From Candidatus Coatesiibacteriota bacterium (lineage in GTDB: Bacteria > B130-G9), in contig JAFGIT010000314.1 of assembly GCA_016929465.1 (NCBI GenBank), forward strand, positions 1-6,740: 6,740 nucleotides of DNA, read 5' to 3'. The notes under the pieces were generated by a model. It saw nothing but the letters and a program-made list of their open reading frames with translations, was not told the origin of the DNA and did no database searches. Of this stretch, positions 6,274-6,740 are shown one piece after another. Positions within the stretch are counted from its first letter, which is position 1. Every line of letters begins with the position of its first letter. The position numbers and the translations under genes were made by a program.

Positions 6274-6740
6274 CTACTTCTTCACTGCCGCGTTGTAGTC
6301 CTTCAATGCCTTTGTCATTTTATTTGCCCATGTGTCAAGAAACTCCTTAGAAGAAATATCCCCTGCTAGGAATTGCTGGAATATTGGGTCCATTCCGTTC
6401 ACGATGTCTATGTAGTTCGGAAGCTGAATCGGATTCATATAGCTCGTTGTCATTGGGTCTGTGAGGACCTTCAGCGCCATCTTGATCGGCGTCGACTTTT
6501 GAACCCATTCATGCTTCATGACGGCGCTGTTGATAGGTACCGTTCCAGTCGCAATGTTCCATGCGCTGTTCCCTTCCTCAGAGCTGATATAACTTATTAA
6601 CTTCCATGCTTCATCCTTCTTCTTTGATTCTGCGAAAATCACAGTCCCTGTAAAGTCAGTACTTAGAATGTTCAGCTTACCAGTTTTCGGCGACTTGGGA
6701 AGTGGGACTACACTAAATTTTTCCTCGCTCCCAAGGGCTA
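6274..6740 (-). CDS. ABC transporter sugar-binding protein, C-terminal part
   Basis: This is the C-terminal ~155 residues of an extracytoplasmic solute-binding protein of the family that serves carbohydrate ABC importers (cluster with maltose- and glycerol-phosphate-binding proteins). The frame stays open to the window edge, so the gene continues upstream. Readable hallmarks are FSVVPLPKSPKTGKLNIL, the canonical loop before the hinge strand, then TGTVIFAESKKKDEAWKLIS and YISSEEGNSAW, which is the usual 'SKNKDEAWKFIKFLTSEE' region. After that come TGTVPINSAV and a helical tail ending KALKDYNAAVKK at a TAG stop. The first codon fully inside the window is at 6738-6736. The signal peptide or lipobox would be beyond the edge. 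No permease follows it: the next gene is the amidohydrolase, so the membrane subunits are probably upstream. A strong hairpin directly after the stop fits high expression of this component. Confidence 0.88.
   Translation of the reverse strand, partial: ALGSEEKFSVVPLPKSPKTGKLNILSTDFTGTVIFAESKKKDEAWKLISYISSEEGNSAWNIATGTVPINSAVMKHEWVQKSTPIKMALKVLTDPMTTSYMNPIQLPNYIDIVNGMDPIFQQFLAGDISSKEFLDTWANKMTKALKDYNAAVKK

Noticed and set aside
1-6740. CRISPR array, tRNA, rRNA, toxin-antitoxin or phage genes
   Set aside because: I saw no spaced direct repeats, cloverleaf, rRNA-like blocks or recognisable motifs for these on either strand.

Overview
The window suggests a free-living or gut/sediment bacterium that imports and degrades carbohydrates. 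The truncated GC-rich CPBP gene and the ABC solute-binding protein / glycosidase cluster would fit a spirochaete or a similar heterotroph, but nothing here fixes the phylum, so this is a low-confidence guess. All protein identifications below come from motifs read by eye, with no database search.

Layout: (1) Positions 1-918 are very GC-rich (hand count of 181-240: 45 of 60 bases G/C). They hold a plus-strand gene for a signal-peptide-bearing CPBP-type intramembrane protease whose 3' end is missing. (2) About 919-2029 is an IS630-family insertion sequence on the minus strand. Its transposase is recognisable end to end, but it is split by an in-frame TGA where a Trp codon is expected and by a run of nine A that calls for a -1 frame change. 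(3) From 2030 to the end the DNA is less GC-rich (hand count of 3301-3360: 23 of 60 G/C) and all genes lie on the minus strand, transcribed right to left: the C-terminal part of an ABC sugar-binding lipoprotein-type protein (cut by the window edge), a strong intercistronic hairpin, an amidohydrolase/uronate-isomerase-like TIM-barrel enzyme, a GH38 alpha-mannosidase, and the start of a further gene that runs into the IS and is cut off.

How it works together: the binding protein would capture an oligosaccharide or glycoside outside the cell. Its permeases are not in the window and probably lie upstream, beyond 6740. The cytoplasmic GH38 enzyme would remove alpha-mannosyl-type residues, and the metal-dependent amidohydrolase-fold enzyme would act on a sugar acid or other released product. 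The truncated distal gene may have been another carbohydrate-related protein.

The most striking point is structural. The IS sits exactly where two different DNA contexts meet, and a convergent gene is broken on each side without its continuation on the other side. This looks like an IS-associated deletion, inversion or recombination breakpoint (or an assembly join) rather than a simple insertion. I did not find a convincing new defence system, CRISPR array, tRNA or rRNA.
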